A DNA stretch of 13,923 nucleotides, from contig DDES01000002.1 of NCBI GenBank assembly GCA_002336765.1, positions 1 through 13,923 of the forward strand. Reading direction: 5' to 3'. The notes below the pieces were generated by a model. That model was given only the letters and a program-made list of their open reading frames with translations, searched no databases and was not told where the DNA came from. Shown one piece after another: positions 6,842 through 13,456 of the stretch. Numbering within the stretch: position 1 is the first letter of the stretch; each line of letters opens with the position of its first letter. The translations under genes were made by a program, and so were the position numbers. The DNA comes from Novosphingobium sp. UBA1948 (GTDB lineage: Bacteria > Pseudomonadota > Alphaproteobacteria > Sphingomonadales > Sphingomonadaceae).

Positions 6842-7600
6842 TTATCGCCGCAAAACAACCCAGTTCCCGCCACCATCTCTAAACGCTTGACCGCGCTCGA
6901 TAGTCTGCCGCACGGCATCGGCGCGCGCGCGCGCCAGAACTGCCTCCGGCACATGCGCCTCATGGGCCAGACCATCCGCCGCGCCCAGCAAGCGCGCCTC
7001 GCGTAGGGTCAGGTCCTCGGGGTCGTCGCTGCGCAGCATGATCTCGACCACAGAGGCGGCGGGCGCTCCGGCCCCCGCCAGCCAGTCCGCGATGCGCTCG
7101 GCGGGGTCTTCCGCAAAGGGGTCCAGCGCTCCGCCCTGGCCCAGCGCATCATCCAGCGCGCGCCGCCGGTCTGCCGCCACAGGGAAACGCGCAAGCAATG
7201 CCCCGCGCGCCGCCTGAAGCCCGCGCGCCAAAGCGCCAAGCCCCTGAGGCAGCAGCGCCTCCAGCCGCAACCGGACATGCTTGGCCAGCCCCGCCGAAGC
7301 GCCGCCCGTGCCCACCGCGATCAGCACCGGCGAACGGTCCACCAGCGCGGGCGTGGTGAAGTCGCAAAGCTCTGGGCGGTCCACCACATTGACCAGCAGG
7401 CCTCGCGCACGCAGCCTTTGCGCCGCCGCTTCCGGCGCATCCAGCGCCACAAAGGCCAAGCGCGCATCGGCCTCCTCGCCGCACACGATCCCGCCCGCGC
7501 GCTCAACCAGCCGCCGCTTGGCCTCGGCCGCCTCCCCCTCGCCCAGCACGATCACCTTGCAACCGGCGATACGGTGGAACAGGGGGAGCGCCTCGATCAT
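6842..7600 (-). CDS. Precorrin-2 dehydrogenase / sirohydrochlorin ferrochelatase-like protein (siroheme synthesis)
   Basis: This 252-residue protein is like the N-terminal half of CysG and yeast Met8. It would oxidise precorrin-2 with NAD+ and possibly insert iron to complete siroheme. The nucleotide-binding VIVLGEGEAAEAKRRL is at residues 16-31. NVVDRPELCDFTTPALVDRSP (71-91) matches the CysG NVVD segment, where the Asp (here Asp74) is the catalytic residue. VGTGGASAGLAKHVR (97-110) follows. The dimerisation and helical C-terminal part is present, and the SAM-methyltransferase domain of full CysG is absent. The stretch between the Rossmann motif and NVVD is about 30 residues shorter than in CysG. 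The ATG at 7600 is chosen because it lies one base after the lysA stop. An upstream in-frame start would overlap lysA by nearly 90 bp. Confidence 0.85.
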   Translation of the reverse strand: MIEALPLFHRIAGCKVIVLGEGEAAEAKRRLVERAGGIVCGEEADARLAFVALDAPEAAAQRLRARGLLVNVVDRPELCDFTTPALVDRSPVLIAVGTGGASAGLAKHVRLRLEALLPQGLGALARGLQAARGALLARFPVAADRRRALDDALGQGGALDPFAEDPAERIADWLAGAGAPAASVVEIMLRSDDPEDLTLREARLLGAADGLAHEAHVPEAVLARARADAVRQTIERGQAFRDGGGNWVVLRR

Positions 7601-7601
7601 C

Positions 7602-8861
7602 TTACGCCAGCCAGTCGGGAACCTGCTCGGCGGCCAGGATAGTGGCCGGATCGATACGGTTGGCCACCACGGCCCAACGCGCACCATCCACCATCACCTC
7701 CGGCACCAGCGCGCGGCTGTTGTAGGTGTTGGCCATCGTCGCGCCATAGGCGCCCGCGGTGCGGAACACAGCCAGATCGCCGGCCTTCACCACATCGATC
7801 TCGCGGCCCATCGCAAAAGTGTCGCTGCTTTCGCAAATCGGGCCAACGATATTGGCGGTGAAGCGTTCGCCGGTCGGTTCGACAGCCAGAAAATCATGCC
7901 AAGCGCCATAGAGCGCGGGGCGGGCCAGATCGTTCATCGCGGCGTCCACGATCACGAAAGGCGCGGCCACGCCTTCCTTCACGCGCACCACCTGCGTCAC
8001 CAGCACGCCCGCATTGCCCGCGATCACGCGGCCCGGTTCGAACATCAGCGTCACCCCCCAATCGGCGGTAACGCGCGCCACCATCGCGGCATAGGCCTCG
8101 GGCGTGGGGAAGACCTCTTCCGCACGATAGGGGACGCCAATGCCACCGCCCAGATCCATATGGGTGATGGACTGGCCATGGGCGCGGATCGTGCGCATCA
8201 GATCGCCCATCTTGGTGAAGGCGTCCTCCAGCGGCTGGAGCTGCGACAACTGGCTGCCGATATGCACCGCAAGGCCGCGCATCTCGATACCCTCCAGCGC
8301 CGACAGGCGGGCATAGATGGCGGCGGCGAGATCATAGGCCACGCCGAACTTGTTTTCGGCCTTGCCGGTCGAGATCTTGGCATGGGTGCCCGCGTCGACA
8401 TCGGGATTGACGCGCAGCGCGGCCCGCGCCGTCAGCCCCAGCGCGGCGGCGATGGCGGCCAGTTCGACGCCCTCTTCCTCGCTCTCCAGATTGAACTGGC
8501 CAATGCCCGCCTTGAGCGCGCGGGTCAGTTCATCCGCCGTCTTGCCGACGCCCGAGAATACAATGCCTTCCGCAGCGATCCCCGCGGCCAGCGCGCGATC
8601 CATCTCGCCCGCCGAGACGACATCGGCGCCATAACCCTCGCTGGCCAGCAGCCGCAGCACCGCCAGATTGGGATTGGCCTTCACAGCAAAGGCAATATGC
8701 GTGGAGGGCAGGATCGCCAGCGCATTGCGAAACACCTGCGCATGGCGGCGCAGAGTGGCGGCGGAATAGATATATACCGGTGTGCCCACCGCGCGCGCGA
8801 TGACGGGAATGGCGGTATCCTCGGCATGGAGCACGCCGTCTACATAGTGAAAATGGTCCAT
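7602..8861 (-). CDS. lysA: Diaminopimelate decarboxylase
   Basis: This 419-residue PLP enzyme of fold type III decarboxylates meso-diaminopimelate to L-lysine, the last step of lysine synthesis. The PLP lysine is in AFAVKANPN (Lys61). His200 (LAVHIGSQ) and the glycine-rich LGGGIGVPY (237-245) bind the cofactor. EPGR at 275-278 and CESSDTF (Cys343 onward) complete the dimer-shared active site. The length and motif order are typical. A weak purine-rich GAAGAG lies about 7 bp before the ATG. The gene follows the lptM-like gene by 32 bp and runs into the siroheme gene with a one-base gap. It is part of the argH-lptM-lysA operon. Confidence 0.97.
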   Translation of the reverse strand: MDHFHYVDGVLHAEDTAIPVIARAVGTPVYIYSAATLRRHAQVFRNALAILPSTHIAFAVKANPNLAVLRLLASEGYGADVVSAGEMDRALAAGIAAEGIVFSGVGKTADELTRALKAGIGQFNLESEEEGVELAAIAAALGLTARAALRVNPDVDAGTHAKISTGKAENKFGVAYDLAAAIYARLSALEGIEMRGLAVHIGSQLSQLQPLEDAFTKMGDLMRTIRAHGQSITHMDLGGGIGVPYRAEEVFPTPEAYAAMVARVTADWGVTLMFEPGRVIAGNAGVLVTQVVRVKEGVAAPFVIVDAAMNDLARPALYGAWHDFLAVEPTGERFTANIVGPICESSDTFAMGREIDVVKAGDLAVFRTAGAYGATMANTYNSRALVPEVMVDGARWAVVANRIDPATILAAEQVPDWLA

Positions 8862-8893
8862 AACAATCTCTTCAGTGGCGCGTTGCGCGCAGC

Positions 8894-9133
8894 TTATTCT
8901 TGCGGGGGCAGGTCATAGGGATCGTCGCCGCGCGGCTCGGAACGTGTGTGCAATTCCACATTCCGGCCCGGGCGCGCCTGCGATCCGGTGCCCAGCAGTT
9001 CGACAGAGGAAGGCTTGTCGGCGCGCCCATAGGGCGCCACCGGCAGAACCTTGCTCGGCTTGGGTTTCAACGCGCCTTGCGTGCCGCAAGCAGCCAGCGC
9101 GAGCAGCGCGAGGGAAGCAAGAACAGCACGCAT
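8894..9133 (-). CDS. lptM: Small lipoprotein, LptM (YifL)-like
   Basis: This 79-residue lipoprotein has a short basic N-terminus, a hydrophobic segment (residues 3-15) and the lipobox LAAC with Cys16. The residues after the cysteine, GTQGALKPKP, resemble the ACGxxGxLxxP signature of LptM/YifL. In E. coli LptM assists maturation of the LptD-LptE lipopolysaccharide translocon. The tail is polar, charged and probably disordered. Position between argH and lysA is the usual place for this gene in proteobacteria and strengthens the call. It begins 6 bp after the argH stop. The tail is longer than in E. coli, so whether the role is fully shared is an inference. Confidence 0.82.
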   Translation of the reverse strand: MRAVLASLALLALAACGTQGALKPKPSKVLPVAPYGRADKPSSVELLGTGSQARPGRNVELHTRSEPRGDDPYDLPPQE

Positions 9134-9139
9134 CAGGCG

Positions 9140-10552
9140 TTACTCCATTCCAAGCGCGGCGCGGGCTTGCGCAACGCGTTGTTCAACTTGTGAGGGCGCC
9201 GTGCCGCCGTGGCTGGCGCGGCTGGCCACCGACGCCTCAACGTCGAGCGCCGGATAGACCGCTTCGGTAATGCGCGGGTCGATCGCCTGCAACTCCTCCA
9301 GCGAAAGCTGGTCCAGCGCAATCCCCTTGCTTTCGGCCAGCTTGACCGCGCCGCCGGTGATGTGATGCGCCTCGCGGAAGGGAATATTGGCCTGACGCAC
9401 CAGCCAGTCGGCCAGATCGGTGGCGGTGGCATAGCCCAGCTCGGCGGCCTGACGCATACGGTCGGTGCGAAACTTGGTGCTATCCACCATGCCCGTCATC
9501 GCGGCAAGGCACAGGGTGAGCAGACCGGCGGCCTCGAACACCGGCGGCTTGTCGTCCTGCATATCCTTGGAATAGGCCAGCGGCAGGCCCTTCATGGTGA
9601 TCATCAGGCTGGTCAGGCTGCCAATGATGCGCCCAGCATGCCCGCGCACCAGTTCGGCGGCGTCAGGGTTCTTCTTCTGCGGCATGATGCTGCTGCCGGT
9701 GGACAGCGAATCAGGCAGGGTGACAAAGCCGAAGGGCTGGCTCGCCCAGATGATGAATTCCTCGGCCAGCCGCGAGAGATGCAGCGCGCATTGGGCCGCG
9801 GCCATCAGGTAATCCAGCGCGAAATCGCGGTCGGACACCGTATCGAGGCTGTTGTCGGTCGGGCGGTCGAAATCAAGCGCCTTGGCCGTAGCGAAACGGT
9901 CGATGGGGAAACCCGTGCCCGCCAGTGCGGCGGCGCCCAGCGGCGACTGGTTCATACGCGCGCGCGCATCGGCAAAGCGCGAGACGTCGCGGGAGGCCAT
10001 CTCGTAATAGGCCATCAGGTGGTGGCCCAGTGTCACCGGCTGCGCGGTCTGCAAATGGGTGAAGCCCGGCATGATCGAGTTCACATGCTCGCCAGCGCGG
10101 GCCACCAACGCCTTTTGCAGCGCATTCAACCCCGCAAGCGCCTCGTCCACGGCATCACGCACCCACAGGCGAAAATCCGTCGCCACCTGATCGTTGCGAC
10201 TGCGCGCCGTGTGCAACCGCCCCGCCACCGGCCCGACCAGCTCGGCCAGACGGCTTTCGGTGGTCATATGGATGTCTTCAAGATCCCAGTTTTCGGGAAC
10301 GCCATTGGCCGCATATTCAGCGGCCACCTGATCCAGACCAGCCGAAATTGTGGCGGCATCCTGCGGCGCGACAATGCCCTGCGCGCCCAGCATGGCGACA
10401 TGGGCCTTGCTGGCGCGGATGTCCTGACGCCAAAGGGCCTTGTCGAAGGGAATGGAAGCGTTAATCTCGCGCATGATCGCACTGGGGCCTTCGGCAAAAC
10501 GGCCACCCCACATCTGGTTGGAGCCTGCCTTGTTGTCGTTCCCGTCGCTCAC
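9140..10552 (-). CDS. argH: Argininosuccinate lyase
   Basis: This 470-residue cytoplasmic enzyme splits argininosuccinate into arginine and fumarate, the last step of arginine synthesis. MWGGRF opens the core. TARSRNDQVATDFRLW contains the conserved SRNDQ. GSSIMPQKKNPD is the fumarase/aspartase superfamily signature with the mobile-loop serine. The GTG at 10552 is chosen because AAGGA (bases 10561-10565, minus strand) stands 8 bp upstream. A GTG at 10558 is too close to that site. Longer in-frame starts extend into the divergent TlpA-like gene. It is the first gene of the operon with the lptM-like gene and lysA, and its 5' end overlaps that of the divergent neighbour. Confidence 0.95.
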   Translation of the reverse strand: MSDGNDNKAGSNQMWGGRFAEGPSAIMREINASIPFDKALWRQDIRASKAHVAMLGAQGIVAPQDAATISAGLDQVAAEYAANGVPENWDLEDIHMTTESRLAELVGPVAGRLHTARSRNDQVATDFRLWVRDAVDEALAGLNALQKALVARAGEHVNSIMPGFTHLQTAQPVTLGHHLMAYYEMASRDVSRFADARARMNQSPLGAAALAGTGFPIDRFATAKALDFDRPTDNSLDTVSDRDFALDYLMAAAQCALHLSRLAEEFIIWASQPFGFVTLPDSLSTGSSIMPQKKNPDAAELVRGHAGRIIGSLTSLMITMKGLPLAYSKDMQDDKPPVFEAAGLLTLCLAAMTGMVDSTKFRTDRMRQAAELGYATATDLADWLVRQANIPFREAHHITGGAVKLAESKGIALDQLSLEELQAIDPRITEAVYPALDVEASVASRASHGGTAPSQVEQRVAQARAALGME

Positions 10553-11111
10553 GCGCACTATCCTTCTTTCCGGCCTGAGTATGGCCTGCCTTGCCGGTTG
10601 CGATAGGCAAAGCGCGGCGGATAAGCAACCGCCTGCGAGCGTGGCGAGCGCTTCAGCCGAAGTTCCCGCCGGCGAGGTGGACCGCAGCCACAAGGGTTCG
10701 CGCCTGCCCGACCTGTCGTTTCAGGACGCCACCGGCAAGACGATCCGCACCACCGAGCTGACCGGCAAGCCGCTGCTGATCAACCTGTGGGCAACATGGT
10801 GCGGGCCATGCGTGGCCGAACTGCCCGAACTCGACAGACTGGCGGCGCAGGGCAAGGTGCAGGTGCTCACCCTCTCGCAGGATAGCGCAGGGGCCAAGGG
10901 CAAGGTAGCGCCCTTCCTGAAAGGCAAAGGACTCACCCATCTGGGCGCATGGCTCGATCCCGATGCGCAAGGCTCGACACAATGGCAGGTGAGCACCCTG
11001 CCCGCCTCGATCTATTACGACGCTCAGGGCCGCGAAGTGTGGCGCATCAGCGGCAGTAAGGCATGGGTAGGCGCGGAAGGCGCTGCGTTGCTGGACGAAG
11101 CGGGCGGCTGA
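10530..11111 (+). CDS. TlpA-family thioredoxin-like lipoprotein
   Basis: This protein has 193 residues from the chosen TTG. The signal peptide has a basic N-terminus, a TILLSGLSMA core and the lipobox LAGC with Cys24, so it is a periplasm-facing lipoprotein. After a Ser/Ala/Pro linker comes a thioredoxin-fold domain with NLWATWCGPC (active-site Cys91 and Cys94). The cis-proline is in STLPASIYYD. These are marks of the TlpA/ResA thiol-disulfide reductases, which often keep cysteines reduced for cytochrome c maturation; the partner here is unknown. TTG at 10530 is chosen because GGAG (10520-10523) lies 6 bp upstream and the resulting signal peptide has normal length. The open frame reaches back to an ATG at 10440, but that form would overlap argH by over 110 bp and bury the signal peptide. 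Confidence 0.86.
   Translation: MLSFPSLTRTILLSGLSMACLAGCDRQSAADKQPPASVASASAEVPAGEVDRSHKGSRLPDLSFQDATGKTIRTTELTGKPLLINLWATWCGPCVAELPELDRLAAQGKVQVLTLSQDSAGAKGKVAPFLKGKGLTHLGAWLDPDAQGSTQWQVSTLPASIYYDAQGREVWRISGSKAWVGAEGAALLDEAGG
10561..10565 (-). promoter_or_regulatory. Shine-Dalgarno site of argH
   Basis: AAGGA on the minus strand lies 8 bp before the GTG at 10552 and decides that start. The site falls inside the signal-peptide codons of the divergent TlpA-like gene. Confidence 0.6.
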
Positions 11112-11117
11112 TCGGCC

Positions 11118-11837
11118 TCACCAAGCGATACGCGCGCCATCCCATGCGAAAAATCCGCCACTTTCGGCAGGCGTCAAGCGCTCGATCACATCGAGCAGAC
11201 GGCCCGCGCTGGTCTGTGGGGTCAACAGTTTGCCCTCCGCTACCCCGCGCTGGAAGGGAGCCGACAGGTCGGTGGCCACCGTGCCCGGATGCAGCGCGGC
11301 GATGATCGCCTGCGGATGGCTGCGCCGCATCTCGATGGCAAAGTTGGCGACCAGCATGTTAAGCGCGGCCTTGCTGGCGCGATAGGCATGCCAGCCGCCC
11401 AGCCGGTTGTCGCCAATCGAACCCACCCGCGCCGACAGCACGGCAAAAACTGCCCGCCGGTCGCGCGGCAGGCAAGGCAACACATGCTTCGCCAACAGCG
11501 CGGGGCCGATCGTGTTGACCGCCAGCACCCGCGCCATCGCTGCGGCATCCAGCGCGCGAAAGCTCTTTTCAGGCGCGATGCCGCTTGCGGAATCATGCAA
11601 AAGGCCGCTGGCCACAATCACCAGATCGAGCGGCGGAGCCATCCCCGCCACCGCGGCCGCGATGCCTGCCTCGTCGGTGATGTCGCAAGCAAAGGGGCAC
11701 ACTTCGGGGCCAAATCCGGCGGGTGCGACCCGACCACCGGCATGGATGGCGCTATAAGCGCCACTGGCGGACAGGCGTTCCACCAGCGCTCGCCCGATGC
11801 CACCGCTGGCGCCGAAAATGGCCGCTGCCTTACTCAT
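11118..11837 (-). CDS. SDR-family NAD(P)-dependent oxidoreductase
   Basis: This 239-residue classical short-chain dehydrogenase has a Rossmann nucleotide motif GASGGIGRALVERL near the N-terminus, VNTIGPALLAKHVLP in the middle, and LSARVGSIGDN followed by YRASKAALN (the Tyr-x-x-x-Lys catalytic pair and upstream Ser). A late LHPGTVATDLS loop matches the PG motif of the family. The substrate cannot be told. Overall it resembles the C-factor/CsgA-like subset of SDRs. The ATG at 11837 overlaps the stop of the DUF393 gene as ATGA and gives a normal start right before the Rossmann strand. Its stop is only 6 bp from that of the convergent TlpA-like gene, and I see no terminator between them. Confidence 0.9.
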   Translation of the reverse strand: MSKAAAIFGASGGIGRALVERLSASGAYSAIHAGGRVAPAGFGPEVCPFACDITDEAGIAAAVAGMAPPLDLVIVASGLLHDSASGIAPEKSFRALDAAAMARVLAVNTIGPALLAKHVLPCLPRDRRAVFAVLSARVGSIGDNRLGGWHAYRASKAALNMLVANFAIEMRRSHPQAIIAALHPGTVATDLSAPFQRGVAEGKLLTPQTSAGRLLDVIERLTPAESGGFFAWDGARIAW

Positions 11838-12187
11838 CGCAGCCATGCCTGAAGATGCGGGCGCAGGCGCAGAAAGAGGCGATAGGTCCGCTCCAGCACC
11901 CAAAGCACCGGCGCCAAGCGCGCCGCCTCGCCCAAGGGGCGCAGCACGGGGATCGCCCGCCACATCGCGGCGAAGGCCGCCGCGCCGGTCAGCATCACCC
12001 CGCCTTCGCGCGCATGGAGCCGTTCCAGCATCACGCTCCGCGCGCGCGGGCAGGATAGGGCGGGATCAGCCGCGTCGACAAATTGGATTCTGCCCGCCCG
12101 ATCCAGCCTGCGCATCAAGGCGATCTCGCGCAGACACAGGGGACAGGCGCCATCATACCAGACAGTGAGTGCAGGGGCGTGGCTCAT
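11834..12187 (-). CDS. DUF393 (DCC1-like) thiol-disulfide oxidoreductase family protein
   Basis: This 117-residue protein has the family hallmark near the N-terminus, VWYDGACPLCLREI (a DxxCxxC motif), then FVDAADP and a membrane-proximal or basic C-terminus (LRLRPHLQAWLR). Members are predicted to be thioredoxin-like oxidoreductases, but their substrates are largely unknown. The ATG at 12187 is chosen over an in-frame start at 12337, because only the shorter form places the motif where it sits in the family. The longer form would also overlap the upstream serine hydrolase gene. The 3' end overlaps the SDR start by four bases, so the pair is translationally coupled. The gap to the upstream hydrolase gene is 49 bp, so all three may be one transcript. 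Confidence 0.85.
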   Translation of the reverse strand: MSHAPALTVWYDGACPLCLREIALMRRLDRAGRIQFVDAADPALSCPRARSVMLERLHAREGGVMLTGAAAFAAMWRAIPVLRPLGEAARLAPVLWVLERTYRLFLRLRPHLQAWLR

Positions 12188-12236
12188 AGGCAAGGGTCTG
12201 CGCCCTGCGCCAACCGCGCGCAAGCTGGACCTTGGG

Positions 12237-13262
12237 TCAGCTACCGGCGGTGAAATCCTGCCGCGGTTCAGGCTGGTCGCCTTCATAGATCGCGCGGGCG
12301 ATAGTGGCGATGCGATGCTCGCGACCGGGCTTGCCACCCTGTCCCGTCACATAGATGGCCACGGCAATCGTGTGCCCGTCGGCATTGCGGATCAGCCCGA
12401 CGTCGCTCGATGTGTTGGACAAGGTGCCGGTCTTGTGGCCAATCACCGATTCATCGGGCAGCATGGATTTCAGGCGCCGCACACCGGTACGGCAGCGGCT
12501 CATCGCACCCAGCAGTACGTCGCGGCTCGACGCGCTCAGCCACTGACCCTGATAAAGGCCCGCCAGCAACACAGCCATCGCCTGCGGCGTGGTCGAATCG
12601 CGCAGATCAATGGCGCGGGCCGGATCAATCTCGCCATCATCGCGCACCATCGTGGCAATATCGCGGTCGAGCCGGATGCCGGTGATCCCCGATTTGCGTA
12701 GCCAGCGCGTTACCGCCTGCGGCCCGCCGATGGCGGCCAGCAAGGCGTCGGTAGCGTGGTTGTCGCTGCGGGTGATAGCCAGTTCGATCAATTGCTCGGC
12801 GCTGAGCATCGCGCCCGCACGCACCGGCGCCTTCTCGGTCGAGAACTTGCGCGAGGGCACCGGCACCATCAACGGATAGCGGTCCGACAGGCTGAAACGC
12901 CCTTGATCCACGCCATCGAGAAAAGTGGCGACAATCGCCACCTTGCCGGTGCTGGCCAGCGGGAAGGGCTGGTCGCCCATCACCGAAATGCCGTGGCCGG
13001 TCGAAAGATCGACCGCAGCCACGCCGATCCGCCCCGCCGAGGCATTGGCGAGATTGGCCAGCCGCGCCTCGAATCCGGCGGGCATCGCCGCCCGCTGCGA
13101 GAGCACGACGGGCGCGGCTTGCGGATGCACAAGACCGGCGCCGAAAGTGCGGTCGAACTGCTGTTCGAAATCATCGACACCGCGCGCACCGACCGGCGAT
13201 GCCACAGCGGCACCGGCGAGCACGATCGAGGTCAGAACAAGATGACGGAGGCTTTTCATCAT
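12237..13262 (-). CDS. Class A beta-lactamase-like serine hydrolase with a non-canonical omega loop
   Basis: This 341-residue exported protein has a signal peptide (residues 1-27, MMKSLRHL start, cleavage probably after the VGA box), then a class A beta-lactamase fold. SxxK is STGK (Ser104, Lys107). The SDN loop is SDN at 166-168. KTG is at 277-279. The omega-loop glutamate that follows LDR in class A enzymes is missing: LDRDIATM stands at 198-205, and the stretch before RDSTTP is about seven residues longer than in TEM. It may be a slow or non-hydrolysing penicillin-binding protein, an atypical beta-lactamase, or a peptidase. Tandem ATGs open the gene, and no Shine-Dalgarno site lies close by. 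It is the first gene of a minus-strand group. Confidence 0.85.
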   Translation of the reverse strand: MMKSLRHLVLTSIVLAGAAVASPVGARGVDDFEQQFDRTFGAGLVHPQAAPVVLSQRAAMPAGFEARLANLANASAGRIGVAAVDLSTGHGISVMGDQPFPLASTGKVAIVATFLDGVDQGRFSLSDRYPLMVPVPSRKFSTEKAPVRAGAMLSAEQLIELAITRSDNHATDALLAAIGGPQAVTRWLRKSGITGIRLDRDIATMVRDDGEIDPARAIDLRDSTTPQAMAVLLAGLYQGQWLSASSRDVLLGAMSRCRTGVRRLKSMLPDESVIGHKTGTLSNTSSDVGLIRNADGHTIAVAIYVTGQGGKPGREHRIATIARAIYEGDQPEPRQDFTAGS

Positions 13263-13268
13263 GTGCTG

Positions 13269-13296
13269 TATATAAATCCGTTTACCCTGATGTCGA
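13269..13296 (-). promoter_or_regulatory. Candidate promoter of the serine hydrolase gene, possibly leaderless
   Basis: On the minus strand TCGACA (13296-13291, five of six -35 bases) and TATATA (13274-13269, four of six -10 bases) are 16 bp apart. The -10 ends 6 bp before the ATG at 13262. Transcription would therefore begin at or next to the start codon, which fits the lack of a nearby Shine-Dalgarno site. Confidence 0.35.
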
Positions 13297-13366
13297 GTTA
13301 AGCCGGAAGGTTAACGCGATGCCAACCCTTGCTAGACGAAACGCCCTAGCCATGCGGTGGTAAGGG

Positions 13367-13381
13367 TAAACCTTGGGTTAA
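13367..13381. promoter_or_regulatory. Possible CtrA-type TTAA-N7-TTAA box
   Basis: TAAA-N7-TTAA matches the alphaproteobacterial CtrA consensus at seven of eight fixed bases, in the spacer between groL and the serine hydrolase gene. A nearby TTAA pair (13298-13301 and 13311-13314) has a 9 bp gap and does not fit. The match may be by chance. Confidence 0.22.
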
Positions 13382-13399
13382 GCGCTACGCCAAAAAGCG

Positions 13400-13431
13400 A
13401 AGGCCCGCCGGAATCGCTTCCGGCGGGCCTT
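13400..13431 (-). terminator. Intrinsic terminator of groL
   Basis: This is a perfect 14-bp GC-rich stem (13400-13413 with 13418-13431) and a TCGC loop, about 26 bp beyond the groL stop. Read on the minus strand it is followed by CGCTTTTTGG, a short T-run, as expected for an intrinsic terminator. It separates groL from the downstream serine hydrolase gene. Confidence 0.85.
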
Positions 13432-13456
13432 GCTTGTGCCTTGCGGCGGGCGGGAC

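Larger units (their letters stand above)
13263..13456. other. Intergenic region between groL and the serine hydrolase gene
   Basis: This is the longest non-coding stretch of the window (194 bp). It holds the groL terminator, the candidate hydrolase promoter and the possible CtrA-type box. A weak inverted repeat GCTAG/CTAGC (13331-13335 and 13346-13350, 10-nt loop) is also present. I see no small gene in it. Confidence 0.6.

Noticed and set aside
8878..8890. Hairpin GCGCG-TTG-CGCGC between the lptM-like gene and lysA
   Set aside because: The stem is only 5 bp with a 3-nt loop and no T-run on the minus strand, so it is not a convincing terminator or attenuator.
7281..8918. Long open frame on the plus strand opposite lysA and the siroheme gene (545 codons)
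   Set aside because: It covers two well-supported genes on the other strand and has the low-complexity composition of a GC-driven shadow frame.
9209..10606. Long open frame on the plus strand opposite argH (465 codons)
   Set aside because: It is antisense to an unambiguous argH, its product is rich in His, Arg, Gly and Gln without any recognisable motif, and such frames are common opposite GC-rich genes.
13331..13350. GCTAG/CTAGC inverted repeat in the groL-hydrolase spacer
   Set aside because: A 5-bp stem with a 10-nt loop is expected by chance; it was noted only as part of the spacer.
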